Of a stretch of DNA of 64,000 nucleotides, positions 26,001 to 38,600 are shown piece by piece; the stretch's first letter is position 1, and every line of letters starts with the position of its first letter. Location of the stretch: positions 248,001 to 312,000 of the forward strand of contig JAVTVJ010000796.1 in assembly GCA_034509425.1 (NCBI GenBank). Direction: 5' to 3'. The position numbers were made by a program, and so were the translations under genes. This stretch comes from Eopsaltria australis (taxonomy: Eukaryota; Chordata; Aves; Passeriformes; Petroicidae). The notes below the pieces were generated by a model, which was not told the DNA's origin, searched no databases, and saw nothing but the letters and a program-made list of their open reading frames with translations.

Positions 26001-26715
26001 TTCCGGCTGAACAGAGAGGTAAGTAGAGTCTGGTTTCCTGTCCTCTGAACGCTGTATGCAGCTGGAACCATTGCCACGGGATCCTTACGGATCCACTGGA
26101 TCCTTATGTTCCTTGTGTGATTGGTAGAGATCCTGCATCCTGCTCATGGGGAAATCAGTACAAACTGCATTTGCTTTTCTCTGTGCAAAGGGCAAACAGA
26201 AAGCTGACAAGAACAGGGCTCGGGTGGAGGAGAACTTCCTCAAGCTGACTCACGTGCAGAGGCAGGAGGCTGCCCAGTCCCGGCGCGAGGAGAAGAAGCG
26301 GGCGGAGAAGGAGCGGATCATGAACGAGGAGGATCCCGAGAAGCAGCGTCGGCTGGAGGTGAGCTGGGATGTTCTCACAGGTACAGGCTGCTGGCAGATC
26401 CCTCCTAGATCTCCAGGGCTGCCTGGAGGGGTAGTAGCAGTGGCATCTTTGATTTCTATTTGCTGGAGGGCAGACAACTGTCAGGGTATTTAGTGCTGCT
26501 TTCTGAACCACCTGAAGGCTCCTGGTGAGATGTGAACCCGGTGCTGGAGGGCTTTGTTGTTTGGCTCTGAAGTGATCTGCTTGTTCCTTGAAGAGATTGC
26601 CTGTGTTTATTCAGATCCCTGTCCTTGCCTGCAGGAAGCTGCTCTGCGGCGTGAGCAGAAGAAGCTCGAGAAGAAGCAGATGAAGATGAAGCAAATCAAA
26701 GTGAAAGCCATGTGA
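20008..26715 (+). CDS. CCDC47: CCDC47 (calumin): ER membrane PAT-complex subunit, 482 aa, 12 coding exons
   Basis: ER membrane protein of the multipass translocon. It works with ASTERIX/WDR83OS in the PAT complex that protects and inserts multi-spanning membrane proteins, and it has also been linked to ER calcium handling. Coding exons: 20008-20268, 20390-20497, 21353-21527, 21713-21834, 22374-22439, 23186-23287, 24117-24227, 24522-24607, 25327-25385, 25909-26018, 26191-26358, 26635-26715 (TGA). Features seen: signal peptide at aa 1-20 ([10 protein letters not shown] start, SLA end), a strongly acidic luminal segment at 21-120, one transmembrane helix at about 135-155 ([19 protein letters not shown]), a cytosolic DUF1682 body, and a basic coiled-coil tail at about 400-482 ending KVKAM. 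Length matches human (483 aa). The exon containing the ATG starts at 20003, five bases upstream. Divergent from DDX42; STRADA follows on the same strand. Confidence 0.96.
24365..24480 (-). mobile_element. CR1 LINE tail in a CCDC47 intron
   Basis: The motif 'accatagaatggttttg', then 'ggaagggaccttaaaaat' and 'ccagccccctgccatggg', is the reverse complement of the CR1 3' end. It lies just upstream of the exon at 24522-24607 and has diverged little. Orientation is minus. Confidence 0.75.
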
Positions 26716-28225
26716 CTGTGTCGTGAGAAGTGTCCCGGTGCCACCTGTGGACTTGTCATTCACAGGGTACAAAGACCTACATAACTCCATAATCCTCGGA
26801 TTCGTTGAACACTAGTAACCATTAAGAGAAAAGTTCTTGCATTGATGTTACTTATTTAGGTATTACAGCAAAATGTGTGGAGAGCTTTGTCTCAGCAATT
26901 CTGTTCCAGGTGGTACAAAGTTTTGCTACTTGTCTGTTAAAAAAAAATCGCAATATTCTTGAATGCTTTTTGTCATTTGTTCTTTAAAAACAGAAGATTG
27001 TAAACCTGTCCATGTGTGCTGGTAACATATTCATGCTTTTGGTTTTAAACTTTGGTTTTAGTTATTGTGAGGGAAAGGGGAAAAACTTAGAGGGAGGAAA
27101 ACTGCACCATAAACATTTACTGTGCATTTATTTGCATCAAGGCACACTCAGAGCCTTCCATACACAGTATGGATTCTTCAGGGATTTAAGCCCAGTAGAA
27201 TAGAAGTTCTAATAGAAGTAGAAGATTTTTTATCTTCATTTTTTTTTTTTTACAAACAAGGCCTGAAACAGTATTAGGTCACCTGTGGGCACAATTGGCT
27301 TATGTGTAAAATACAGAGATGGTTAGAACCAAGGGAATGGAATACATGGACAGTTTCCTATTTCTGTGTTTGGATGCTGCAAACTTAACACAATGTGGAG
27401 TCTGTGATGCCAGCACAGTGTTCCTTCAGGAGTGCATGGTGAGTTAGCAATTCAACCAGCTTTCCTTCAGTATTTTTACCTGTTCAAGTTTGCCTCAACC
27501 CCTTCTCTCCTGATCTCAGCAGCTGCTGCCCAGTTCACTTCAGCCAGGAGCCAGATCTGGTGGAGTACCTGCAATTGCCAATCTCCCCAGGCCAGTGACA
27601 ACGGCTCAGAGGGTATCTGTCCTCTTCATCTGGTCAGTGGTCACTTCAGGGCTGTGAATCTAAATGGGAAGAATGAAGTGAATGCCCTGTGCAAGCACTT
27701 CGCTGGGAGAGCTCTGCATTTTATAAATGCTTCCTGTCCAGAAGGCATTTTATTGTTGCTTGTAACAGACTTTTAACAGTTTTGTGGGGAAACAATATCC
27801 TGAATTTTCTTGTTCACTACTTTGTGGAAACTTGGTTCTGAGGCAATAAGAATTAGCTGCTGTTGAAACAGCAATTGCTTAAACTCCTTCTTCCAGCATG
27901 GGAAACTTCACCCTGATTGAAATGCAAATGTCTGTAAGCTGATACATGCAAATACATTAATTTTATAATGGTTGGTAAAATTATTTAAAACCAAAACTAA
28001 AGTAGATTATGTGAAATTTTAGCACTATTTAGCTTTAAAGATTAATATGTTATTGTTTCACAAAGTTCTTTGAAAGGAAATAAGAGTTTGTGCTCTTTTG
28101 AGTAAGTGGACAGCTTTCCTGAAGTCCCGTCCAGCTGTGGGCCATGGCAGCTAATTTTGTAATACATACATTCAGACGAACAATCTAATGAAGAGTAAAA
28201 TATAATTGAAACACTCCTGCTTTAC
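26716..28225 (+). other. CCDC47: CCDC47 3' UTR
   Basis: Non-coding continuation of the last CCDC47 exon after the TGA at 26713-26715. It is AT-rich with a T-run at 27239-27251. No canonical AATAAA was found. Variant signals occur near the end (AATACA near 28161; AATATA near 28199) and precede a T/GT-rich stretch (cttgtctcaagtgttcc). The end near 28.2 kb is a guess, bounded by the CR1 element that begins at about 28255. Confidence 0.45.
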
Positions 28226-28254
28226 TTGGCTTGTCTCAAGTGTTCCTTTCATTT

Positions 28255-28870
28255 AGTACAACATCCAGTCGTTCCGTGGACACCTCCAGGGCTGGGGGCT
28301 CCAAACCTCCCGGGGCAGCCCCTGCCAATGTTTAAGAACCCTTTCTGTAAAGAAATTCCCCTTTGTGTCCAACCTGAATATCCCCTGGCCCAGCCTGAGG
28401 CCATTCCCTCTCCTCCTGTCCCTGTTCCCTGGGAGCAGAGCCCGACCCTCCCTGAGCCCCCTCCTGTCAGGGACTTGTGCAGAGCCACAAGGTCCCCCCT
28501 GAGCCTCCTTTGCTCCAGGCTGAGCCCCTTTCCAGCTCCCTCAGCCGCTCCTGGGGCTCCAGCCCCTTCCCAGCTCCCTCAGGAATTCTCCAGCCCCTTC
28601 CTAGCTCCCTCAGCCTCTCCTGGGGCTCCAGCCCCTTCCCAGCTCTGTTCCCTTCTCTGGACACGCTCCAGCCCCTCAGTATGTTTTTAAAGTGAGGGGA
28701 CCAGAACTGGACAGAGCACTTGAGGTGTGGCCTCATCAGTTGCCTGGCACAGGGGACAGTCCCTGCCCTGCTTCTGCTGGATAAGCCAGGCACCATTGGC
28801 CTTGTTGCCCACCTGGGCTCGTGTTCAGCTGCCTGTCAACCCACAGCTCTTTTCCACTGGGCCTCTTTCC
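28255..28870 (-). mobile_element. CR1 LINE 3' portion, antisense, about 600 bp
   Basis: Much of the block matches the antisense CR1 3' region: 'aacctgaatatcccctggcc', 'tgctccaggctgagccc', 'ggaccagaactggacagag', 'ttgaggtgtggcctcatcag', 'ccattggcc...gcccacctgggc'. It includes a local duplication of the 'cagctccctcagc...ctcctggggctccagcccc' unit at 28530-28650. This is the longest CR1 copy in the window. It fills the gap between the CCDC47 3' end and the STRADA promoter. Confidence 0.8.
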
Positions 28871-29110
28871 AGGCGCTGCCCGGCCCGCAGTGCTGCGCGG
28901 GTGGACGTGCCCAAAGCGCCGGTGCTGCTGGTATTGTTGGTATTGTTGGTGCTGTCGCCGCTGCTGCTGCTCCTCGGCCGCCCTGAGGGACCCAAAATGG
29001 CGCCCGCTCCCTCCCGCCGCTCGCGGGAACTTCGCCGGTGACGTCACACCTGCGCGTCACGTGTCGCTGCGCTGACGTCACGCTCAGCGTCTCCCGCCGG
29101 TGAGCGGCGG
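28871..29110 (+). promoter_or_regulatory. STRADA: STRADA CpG-island promoter with two CREs, an E-box and a YY1-like site
   Basis: Two perfect full cAMP-response elements (TGACGTCA) lie at 29039-29046 and 29073-29080. A CACGTG E-box sits at 29058-29063 between them. A YY1-like 'aaaatggcgcc' occurs at about 28994-29004. A splice-donor candidate (ccg|gtgagc, GT at 29100-29101) would end a short non-coding first exon. There is no TATA box. The placement just upstream of the STRADA ATG exon supports promoter identity. The sites are seen directly; factor use is inference. Confidence 0.7.
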
Positions 29111-29114
29111 CCGC

Positions 29115-29400
29115 AGCCTGAGGGGTCCGTGAGGGGCCGGGGGCGGAGGGGAGCGGGGTCCGTGAGGGGTCCGTCCGTGAGGGGCCGGGGGCGGAGCGGA
29201 GCGGAGGTCCGTGAGGGGGGGTCCGTGAGGGGCTGGGGGGCGGAGCGGAGCGGGGTCCGTGAGGGGCTGGGGGGCGGAGCGGAGCGGGGTCTGTGAGTCC
29301 GTGAGGGGCCGGGGGCGGAGCGGGGTCCGTGAGGGGCTGGGGGGCGGAGCGGAGCGGGGTCCGTGAGGGGCCGCAGCCTGAGGGGTCCGTGAGGGGGGTG
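29115..29400. repeat. GC-rich minisatellite downstream of the STRADA promoter
   Basis: About ten irregular units carry the core 'gtccgtgagg', mostly followed by 'ggccgggggcggagcgg' or 'ggctggggggcggagcgg'. Unit length varies from about 15 to 45 bases. Nearly every unit carries gtgagg, a splice-donor-like string, and a gggcgg Sp1 box. It sits within the first STRADA intron or 5' UTR region. Confidence 0.8.
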
Positions 29401-29610
29401 CCGCTGCTTTGGGGGGCTCCGGGCAGTTCTTGCCAGAGTTACCGCTGTCCTGGGGCTCTCCTGGGCCTGCCGGGCCCGGGGCAGTTCGGGGGTGTCGGTG
29501 CTCAGCGGGGTTACCGCTCCCCTGGGGCGCTGCCGCTGAGGGGGTGACTCGCCCCTGTGCCCGCAGGTGTCCCGCCCTTGCTGCTGCGTGTGTCCCACAG
29601 CGGCGGATCC

Positions 29611-32600
29611 ATGTCTTTCCTTGTAAGTAAACCCGAGCGCATTAGGGTGAGTGTTGAAGACCTTCCAGCTTCCCTCGTGTCTCGGTAGAACGAGCCTTGC
29701 GCTTGTGCAGAGCGGCCGGGCCTGGAGAGCACCATAAGGGCACAGGAAAACTGATTGTAGGGTTGATTACAGGACATGGGTCTGTGTGCAACCAGCGCTG
29801 GTTAAAAACCCTGCACTAAAGCCTTTATTGCTCGCACATGCACGTGTATCTCCTTGGGGTGCGGTGCAGAGGGGCTGTGATGGGCTTTGCAGTGAAGAAA
29901 AAGGGCCATAAAGCTGGTTATTTTCAGCCTTTCTTTAAGAAGTAGCCACCTCACCTGTGTCACAATTTATGGGGGTTTTTTTCCTTCACTTTGCTTGCAC
30001 CTTTGTTAGATTCTGCTTTTCTAAATGAGGAAGTTTCCTGCAGCTGAAGCACTTCTAATGCTTTCAGATGGTATTCTTACGTTCGAGTTTCGAGTCGTCA
30101 TCACCTAAAGACTCATTGGTGCTTTCCAGGACCGGCTTCCCATGCACTGAACATCAGCTGTTTATTAAGTTATTTTGCTAAGTAGCAAATTCTATCACAG
30201 GAGTGTTTGTGGTTGATGATTTAACTTGACGACCAACCCTCTGCAAGCTTAGAGGCTCCTATTCTACTCATCCTATGTGTGTATATAAATGTATCTTTTT
30301 TGAACTGCAGTATTAGTGGTAGAAACACTCCTCTGCACAACCTAATGCTTGCTGTGAATTTCAAACATGAATTCTGGAAGAGAACGACAGCTTTAGGATA
30401 TTTATGTTCTAATTTTGCATTCAGTCAATAGATATATAACCAAAATACTTGAATTCTCAAAGACACCACCGCTTTGTAAATAGTGAAAGTTTTTTTTTAA
30501 ACTCATTGCACCTAAAAACCCAACTTTTATTTGGCTGTAGAGGGGGTTGTGGCATGCTGATTATTTTTGCTGTATGTGCATGTATAAAAACTTGCTGGAA
30601 TGATTTTAAATGATATTAACTTTATTGCAAGTGCATGTTGATTGGGAATAACAGCAGCACCTGTGTGGCTGCTGGGTGCATGTCACTGGCACAAAAAGGG
30701 AATATCCCTGGTGAGGCAGCAAATCAATTTCATACCACAGTAGAATCGCTGAAGTTTTGGATTTTTTCTTGCGGGGAAGGGGAAAAGAAACTTCTCTCTA
30801 GATGGAATAACTGATTATGTGGAGAAATTTTATTTCTTTCAGCGGTGGGTGTCTGAGAAGTTCATTGTTGAGGGGTTAAGAGAGTTCGAGCTGTTCGGAG
30901 GTAAGTTTTCCTCTTGTTAAATGACATTGCTAGAAATGTTTTATTTTATCTGTAAAGCTTGGTAATTTGGTAGTAAAGATGTATCTTATCACTAAAAGTG
31001 ATGATTAAATCTCATGATTAAATCTCATTGTAAATCCGGGCATTCAAGCTGGCTAAGCCCAGAAATTTAACATGGAAGTGTCCAAGATCTAGCAAGTTAT
31101 TTGGAAATAATTTCCAAATTGATAACAGCACTAAATTAGTTCTGTATTGCTTAGCATAACCACGGGGTTTTTTTCGTTTGCAAAAGATGGGTTTGGGAGG
31201 GTTAATCAAAATTTTCTGAGTGAAAATGGATTTTGAAACTGCTGATGGCTCCCCAAGAGCAGGAGCTGGTGGGTTTGTGCTCTGCTTCTGCACAACAAAC
31301 CAAATTGCCCACTAGGATGCAGAATTCCTGATCAATGACACAGAAAACAAACAGCACATAGGAAATTTGTCTTGATTTTGAGTTTCCAGGTGGAGTAAAG
31401 GAATTTTTATTACTTTGAATAATATTATATAGTTTCTTCTGTATTTAAGAGTCATCTTTGAATGTGTTTATAATCACAGAATTGTTTGGGTTGGAAGGGA
31501 CCTTTAAAGATCACCAAGTCTAACCCCCTGCAATAAGCAGGGACATGACAGAAGGTTAATATTTAGAGTTATAGTAAAAAAAAAGTCACCTTACATTTAT
31601 GTCTAATATACAGTCAGTAGCACACTGTGAATCTCTTTGATCCTGTACTCGTACAGCAATATTACTAGTGCTGCCATTTTCTGTGCAAATTAAATGTCTT
31701 TGTATAAAACAAAAAATCGTGCATTTGGTATCAAAAAGGGTCATCTAGGGTTATTTACTTAGTTTTCCAACTCTATTTTAATGGGTGTCTGTTGAACACA
31801 ACATGGTGAACAATTAATTTCTTTACTCCAGAGCAGCCTCCGGGTGACTCTCGGAGAAAAGTAAGTGACTTGTGCAGGCTGTGGTGCTGTGGTTCATTGC
31901 ATGGAGATTATTCCTTGTGGAAGTTTGATTTTTCTTTTTATCTTAGTTATATATCTCATCTCTATATTTATCTCTACAAGTGTGGAAACAGGTTTCACCC
32001 TGGAGTGGAGATTTTGGTGTGTGGTTTTCAAACTATTACATGATAACTCAAAAACTTAAACTTAATCTCTTGGATTTGTGTTTGTCGTTCCCCTCCTCCC
32101 AGCCCCTCAGGGGTGTCTTTCTGAGGTGATTTAGTTCTGATCCTTCAGAGAATGAAGGAGGAGTTTAGTTTTATGGAACTTCTGAGAACTGTTTGTTCTG
32201 CAGGCCCTGATTGCTCACTGTCTGGTTCATAATGAGCACATAACACATAAAATACCACAATTTACTATAGAATATCTCAGTCTAAGTTATTCTCCACTTC
32301 CCCACACCACAGGTGTGCAGGTGTTGCTCTAGTTTAAGCTAATTACAAACACAAATTAAATGTGGTTTGATCATAACTGTCTCAGTTCAAGCTGCTTATA
32401 ATTGATTTTTGTGCCAGTGTCTGCAATTTACTGGCACAAACGAAACTCAAAATAGGAGATGTATATGGAATGTTTTGTATAAAATTGAGTAAATTCACAC
32501 TTTTTTTTTAATTCCTGAGTGTTAGACATGCTTGGCTGGAAGCAAATTGAGATTAGCATCTGTTTTGGTTTTTTTCAGGGGTTTGCTTGGGGTTTAGACA

Positions 32601-35600
32601 CTTATGCTGATTCTCATTTTGATCTTTTTATGTCTAAATAAAAGCCTATATTTTTCCACCAGGGCTGTAGAGAAAGGTACATAATCTGGGGAGGGGGTGG
32701 GAGGAAGATTTTAGTTACTTATGCTGGAGTGAGGGAGGGAGTGAGGAGGTGGAGGGGAAGACAGCAGAACAAAACTGATATTCCCTCTTCCTAACTCAGA
32801 TGAATGTCATTTGGCAAATGCAGATTCTTGCAAGCATCACATAACTGATTGTGTTATGGCATTTATACCAATAGTTGCCTTTCAAAGATTAATTTCCTTT
32901 AAATCTATCCCCAATTAAACTGGGCTCCCAAGCCAAAAGCCAGCTCTAAATGAATGTCATGCCATAAAACCGGTCATGTGGGACTTCATTTTGCAGCTGC
33001 TTTTGACCATACACCAAAAATTGTCCTGTGTGAAACCACCGAGGAGCTTTTTTGCAGTATCTCATAAATGGCATTTCAGTTTAACTTTCTTTTTTTAAAC
33101 TGTTGTATGATGTTGGTAAATTTCTGGTCAAGCTCCTTCTGCATTAACTCTGTTATTGGTCACTGCTAACATGAGAAGAGGTGAGTGAAGACCTCATACT
33201 GGAAGACTTTTCAATAGGGAATTCACAGAGTTTTTCCATTACTGCACAGCCTACACCATTAATAAGATTAAATTTATTTAATTCTTTGCATCTGTTTTGT
33301 TGGCTTGTGCTGTACCTGGAGTGGACTTTAATAAAGCAAACCACTTACATGTTGCTCAGTGTCTCACCAGCTGTCACCGCTCCATGACTGCTTCCCAGCC
33401 TCCTGCTTCCATGTCCTTGGTGGTGCCTTCCTGCTTCAGAGGTTTCTATCTGCCTGTGTGTCTCTCCTGGCAATCTGGATGTTGACAGGACTGTGTGAAA
33501 TTGCTGAAAGAAGTAATGAATGATGCAGCTGAGATCAGAATGGACAGGCCTCTTTAGCAGAAGTTTGAAATCCTGAGTTGCTGCCTGTTCTGAGCCAAGA
33601 ATCAGCACTATAGCATTCACTAAAAGAAAGGATCTGGGAATGCTGTTCCCAGGGGCTTTAGCTATGCTGAAATGGGACTGAGTCATTTGAGCTGAAATTA
33701 TACCAAAGCACCACAGATCTTAATTTTTGCCTTTTCCCTTAATGGAAAATACACCTGTTTTAAAGTTAGGCAGTGTGGTGTTCAAAGCCAGTTGAAAAGG
33801 TGGAACTTGGGAAGTGTGGCTCTAATTTACTCCTGAAGTACACTTAGGCCCCCAGAGGTGATTTACAGCAAGCTCCTGTCTGTGCTCTTTGCACTGCATT
33901 TACCCTGGGCTGAGGGTAGAACAGCAAGTTCCTTGTTTTTCAGCTGTCACTGTGTTGTTTCCATCTTTCAGTGATGGAATAAAAAACGGAGTCTGCTGTC
34001 ACGGTAGGAAGAGGCACAAACCTTTGCAGCTTCATGTACCATGAGAAAAGGTCTGATAAAGGGCATTTGCAGTTGATGAAGAATGAGGTGGAAAAATTGA
34101 GCTGGCGTTCCAAATGCCAGGAGGAGTTAATGGGCTGGAAATTTGAGATAAGTAAAAGACGGTTTTAGACACCAAATAAATTTTAATCCCCGTTAGGATG
34201 CTCTCCTTGTGACTTTGGACATTTGAAGGAGTTGGAAGATATAAAAGAACTTGCGAGAACATTGAAGTTTATCGTCTGCAAAATCCTGCTGGGGAAGATT
34301 TCAGTGTATGTGAATAAGGCAGAAAGCTCAGTGTCAGATGGGGAAGCTGGCAGGCTTGGGGATGCTGCTTCCCTGTGTGGTGGGGGGGCGCTTTTTTCCC
34401 CTTTTTTTTTATAAGCATTTATGCTTTGCAGTTTTTGCTTTCATTTGGAGCTTCTCTTTTCATGCGTGTCTGATTTTCTTCATCACTTGTACCATTCAGC
34501 TAAGCAGCTTCAGCTGTGCTGGGCTTTTCCCAGGTGAGCAGCTGAAATCAGGAGCTGCAGCATCCACCAGGAATAACTGTTACAGTGCAGAGCAGGGCTA
34601 TGAACAGCTTCCCTTTGGCTCTTGCTCAGGCAACAGGACAGTGGCACACAAGTTTGTAATTACAGGAGAAAGGCAGTTACTGTAAAGCAGAGTTTAGGCT
34701 CTTCTGGGGAATAATAATTGGCTTTATCCAAATATTCCTGAATAATTCTAGCTTACAGTGATTAACAACCTACTTGTTATGTGTTATGTAACACAGGTGT
34801 CTGGATCTTCTGAAATGAGGCATCGCCTGAATTTCAGTTGATAAATGACTATTTAAAATTATTTTGACAGCAATTAAATACTATTCTGTATTCCTGTTAT
34901 TTTGAAGTGTATAGTAATATGAGGTGCAGATCATTTTTTCAGAAGGTGGTCTTTATTTCCATTGACCTGACTTCATTTTTTTCCTCAGACAAATGAGGCG
35001 AGCTCCGAGTCGATAGCTTCTTCCCCTAAAAGGGACACCATGAGCAACTTCCTGCCAGACAGCAGCTGCTATGAGTTGCTCACTGTCATAGGTAATTCTG
35101 GAGGGCTGGAGGATCAGAATCTGGTTTGTAAAGAAAATAATTTCTGCAGATTTGCTGCCTTTTTCTTGATTGATTGCTTATTTTTGTTATTGGATGCCTG
35201 TTGTCTTTGATTTTAAAATCAATAAAAAATGAGATGCCAGTCCTAAAAGTTTTCACCTGAGAGGGGCATGTGGTGGCTCAGTGATGCTGGGGTGCAGTAC
35301 AGTCAGCAGAAGCAGCCTGAAACCTGTCCTTGGTGCTCCTCATCACTATTTCTGCCTCAGTCCTGAATTTGAAGGACAGGATAATTCTACTGGCTAGGAG
35401 GATTCCTCTCAGTGGGATACATGCTAAGGAAGGTGGTGTCTAATTAAACAATTACTGTTTTTTACAAGGCCAAAAGTAGTTTCAGTGAATGAGGGTGAAG
35501 ATTATTAAAGGGTCAGGGGCTGGAGGAGTTCCTCACAGTGCTTCCAAAAGTGTTGCTGGAGCTTCAATGCTTTCTCTTTCAGGCAGAGGCTTTGAAGACT

Positions 35601-38600
35601 TGATGGTTGTGAACCTGGCCAGGTATAAACCCACAGGAGAGTATGTTACAGTCAGAAGAGTGAACCTGGAGGCCTGCACAAATGAAATGGTCACATTCTT
35701 GCAGGTAACACCACTCATGGTGCAAGCTTAGAAGAGGCCAGACAGCAAGAGCAGTGCTTATCAATATTGCAGTCACGTTTCTGCATTTACTAAATTTAAG
35801 CAAAATATCTTTTATTTTAGGGGGAACTTCATGTTTCCAAGCTCTTCAACCACCCTAACATCGTGCCATACAAAGCAACTTTCATAGCTGACAATGAGCT
35901 GTGGGTAGTGACTTCTTTCATGGCCTATGGTGAGTGGAGAGGGGGTACCTTTTTCCAACCCTCATGCTCTGTGGAATGAAATTGAAGAGCTGAAGTGTCC
36001 TCTGGGCTTTTGTTCTGACAGGTGGTGTTTCATTTCTTTCTAGGTTCTGCAAAAGATTTAATCTGTACCCATTTTACGGATGGGATGACTGAACTGGCCA
36101 TTGCTTACATTCTCCAAGGTGTCCTGAAAGCACTTGACTACATCCACCACATGGGCTATGTACATAGGTATTGGAAAATACATTGGTCATTTTCCTTCTG
36201 GTGGGAGTTCTTGGAAATAATACTCAGAGTAGAGCAGGGGATGAATCAGGAGACACAGAACACATTAAGTGTTGTATTTGCTGTTAGAGCAAATCAGTTT
36301 GGTGCTCATGGGAGGTGAAATCACTGATCTTTCTAAGCTGCATGAAAGTGTTGTGGAGCAAACTTATCCCAAAGACTACTGAGTATCTAAAATCACAATC
36401 CATAACATTTAATCCTGCATTTCTCCTTGCCACAGAAACATTCTTTGCAAAGGTGATGAATAGAATCCTGTTAATTGATTTTGCCCAGCATCCAAAGATG
36501 GTTGTTAGGAGTCTCAGCCTCCTGGTAGGAAGCTGATCAGGTATTGTCCTGTGCATTGAGCTGTTTGGTAAAGGCCAGGGAACCTGACTGTTTTTCCCTT
36601 TTTCCCCCAGGAGTGTTAAAGCCAGCCATATCCTGATCTCTGTGGATGGGAAGGTGTACCTCTCTGGCCTGAGGAGTAACCTGAGTATGATCAACCATGG
36701 GCAGCGACTCAAAGTTGTTCATGACTTCCCCAAATACAGCATCAAAGTGCTGCCTTGGCTCAGTCCTGAGGTTTTGCAGCAGGTATGTCTAAAAGAAACT
36801 GCTTGTGTTTAGTGATGTGTTGTATCTGTGTAATTTTGTGAGCTCTTGGGGCAAGTTGAAGGGGTGTAGGGTGGGAGACATGAGAGAACCTGCAGGGTTG
36901 CTTTCTTGTGATGAGCTCTAGTCCTTTTTTTCTTTTCTTTTTATCTTAAAACCAGTGAGCCCTAGCAAGAGGAAGGGTACATGAATGCAAGGAAAAAGAA
37001 GGGGAGAGGCTAAAGGAAACAGATTGGGGGTGGATGCAGGGCAAGTGGGTAGAATTTGATCTAGTTGACTCAATAGTTCAAGTGTAGGCACCTCTACAGG
37101 TTATCCCATTAACAAAGTATTACATCAGATGTGAGTTACCCAGGGCAGATGCCATCCCTACAGGCTGGCTGATTTCAGTTACAGAAATGTTGCCCTTAAC
37201 TATGTGTTTTAACAAACCAAAAGTCCCTCTTCACAATAAACCAGTCTGTCTGTGGCTTGTACTGTTCCTGTTCTAATCATCTGGGTTTGTTGACTTGCAG
37301 TTGAATCATGGGTATTGCCCAGTCACATCCAAGTCCCTGAAGCTAATTTTTCTTTTCCTTTTCATGTAGAATCTGCAGGGTTATGATGCAAAATCTGACA
37401 TTTACAGTGTGGGGATAACAGCCTGTGAGCTGGCAAATGGACACGTCCCATTTAAAGACATGCCTTCTACTCAGGTAAGGTTTGCAAGCTCCTTTCTCGT
37501 CCTTCGTCCTGGAACTGCTTTCCTGCTCTGGGATGTGAACACAGAAGGGTGTCTTGCCTGCATGAATGGGAAACCTGAACCGTGTGTGATGTTGCTTGTG
37601 CCTCTGCTCCTCCAGATGCTCTTGGAAAAGCTGAATGGAACTGTTCCCTGCCTGCTGGACACCACCACAATTCCTGCTGACGAGCTGACCATGAAGACGT
37701 CGCGCTCCAGCGCCAACTACGGCATGGGGGAGAGCACGGCCGTGAGCACCGTGCGCGCGGCCAACGGGGAGCCAGCCCTGCACCCCTACCTGCGCACCTT
37801 CTCCACCTACTTCCATAACTTCGTGGAGCAGTGCCTCCAGAGGAACCCCGACTTCAGGTAAAGCCAGGTGAAAGCTGCTCTCCCCACCTGCACTATTCCA
37901 GGGCTGGTTAAACGATGGGAGTCAGCAGAGATTGTTTACAGTTTTCTTTCCAGAAGTGTAGTGGAGTGAGGATGTGCCCCATCTGCTGAGGAGAGCGGTC
38001 CAAGTGTGTAGAATGAGCAGTGTTAGCACTCTGAGCACTTCCTATGAGAGCCCAAAGAATTCCTTTGCAGCCTTCCTTGGGTGATGAGTGCTGCTGCACA
38101 TCAAGAAAATAAACAACTTGAGTTCCTGGCCCCTGTGAGACTGTTTACCCAGTTCCCATCACTGCAAATGGCTGCTCTTCAGCCAGCAGAGAGCAGTGAT
38201 GGGAGGTGATCAAAGCTGCATTTTTCTTTGTAGTGAGGGCAATCTGTAGACTTTTCAGGGGTGCCCCACTGCTCAGGAACTGTCCTTAGCCAGATGGAGG
38301 GGGTGCAAGTATGTAACTTAAATGTTATTAGAAGGAGGTTGAACTCCTTGCGTTAAATATCACGTGTTTGTAAATGCTTAATAAACAGTGCTACTGCTGA
38401 AAAAGGGAGATAGCAAATAGCTGAGAAATGGGACAGTAAGGACCCTGGTCTTTTCTTATTCCCACTACCTGACTTCAAGCACTGACTCTTGTATGCTTCC
38501 CTCATTCTACCTCCCTCCCACAGGCCAAGCGCAGGCACTCTGCTCAGTCACCCCTTTTTTAAGCAGGTAAGGAACTAATTTATCTGCAAGTAAAGCACAG

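Noticed and set aside
28226..28690. A 154-codon Pro/Ser-rich open frame
   Set aside because: It lies within an antisense CR1 relic; the repeat explains the sequence.
36468..36535. 'ttgattttgcccagcatcc' in a STRADA intron, superficially kinase-like (IDFAQHP)
   Set aside because: It has no flanking splice sites in phase. The adjacent exon at 36611-36782 joins perfectly to 36044-36167.
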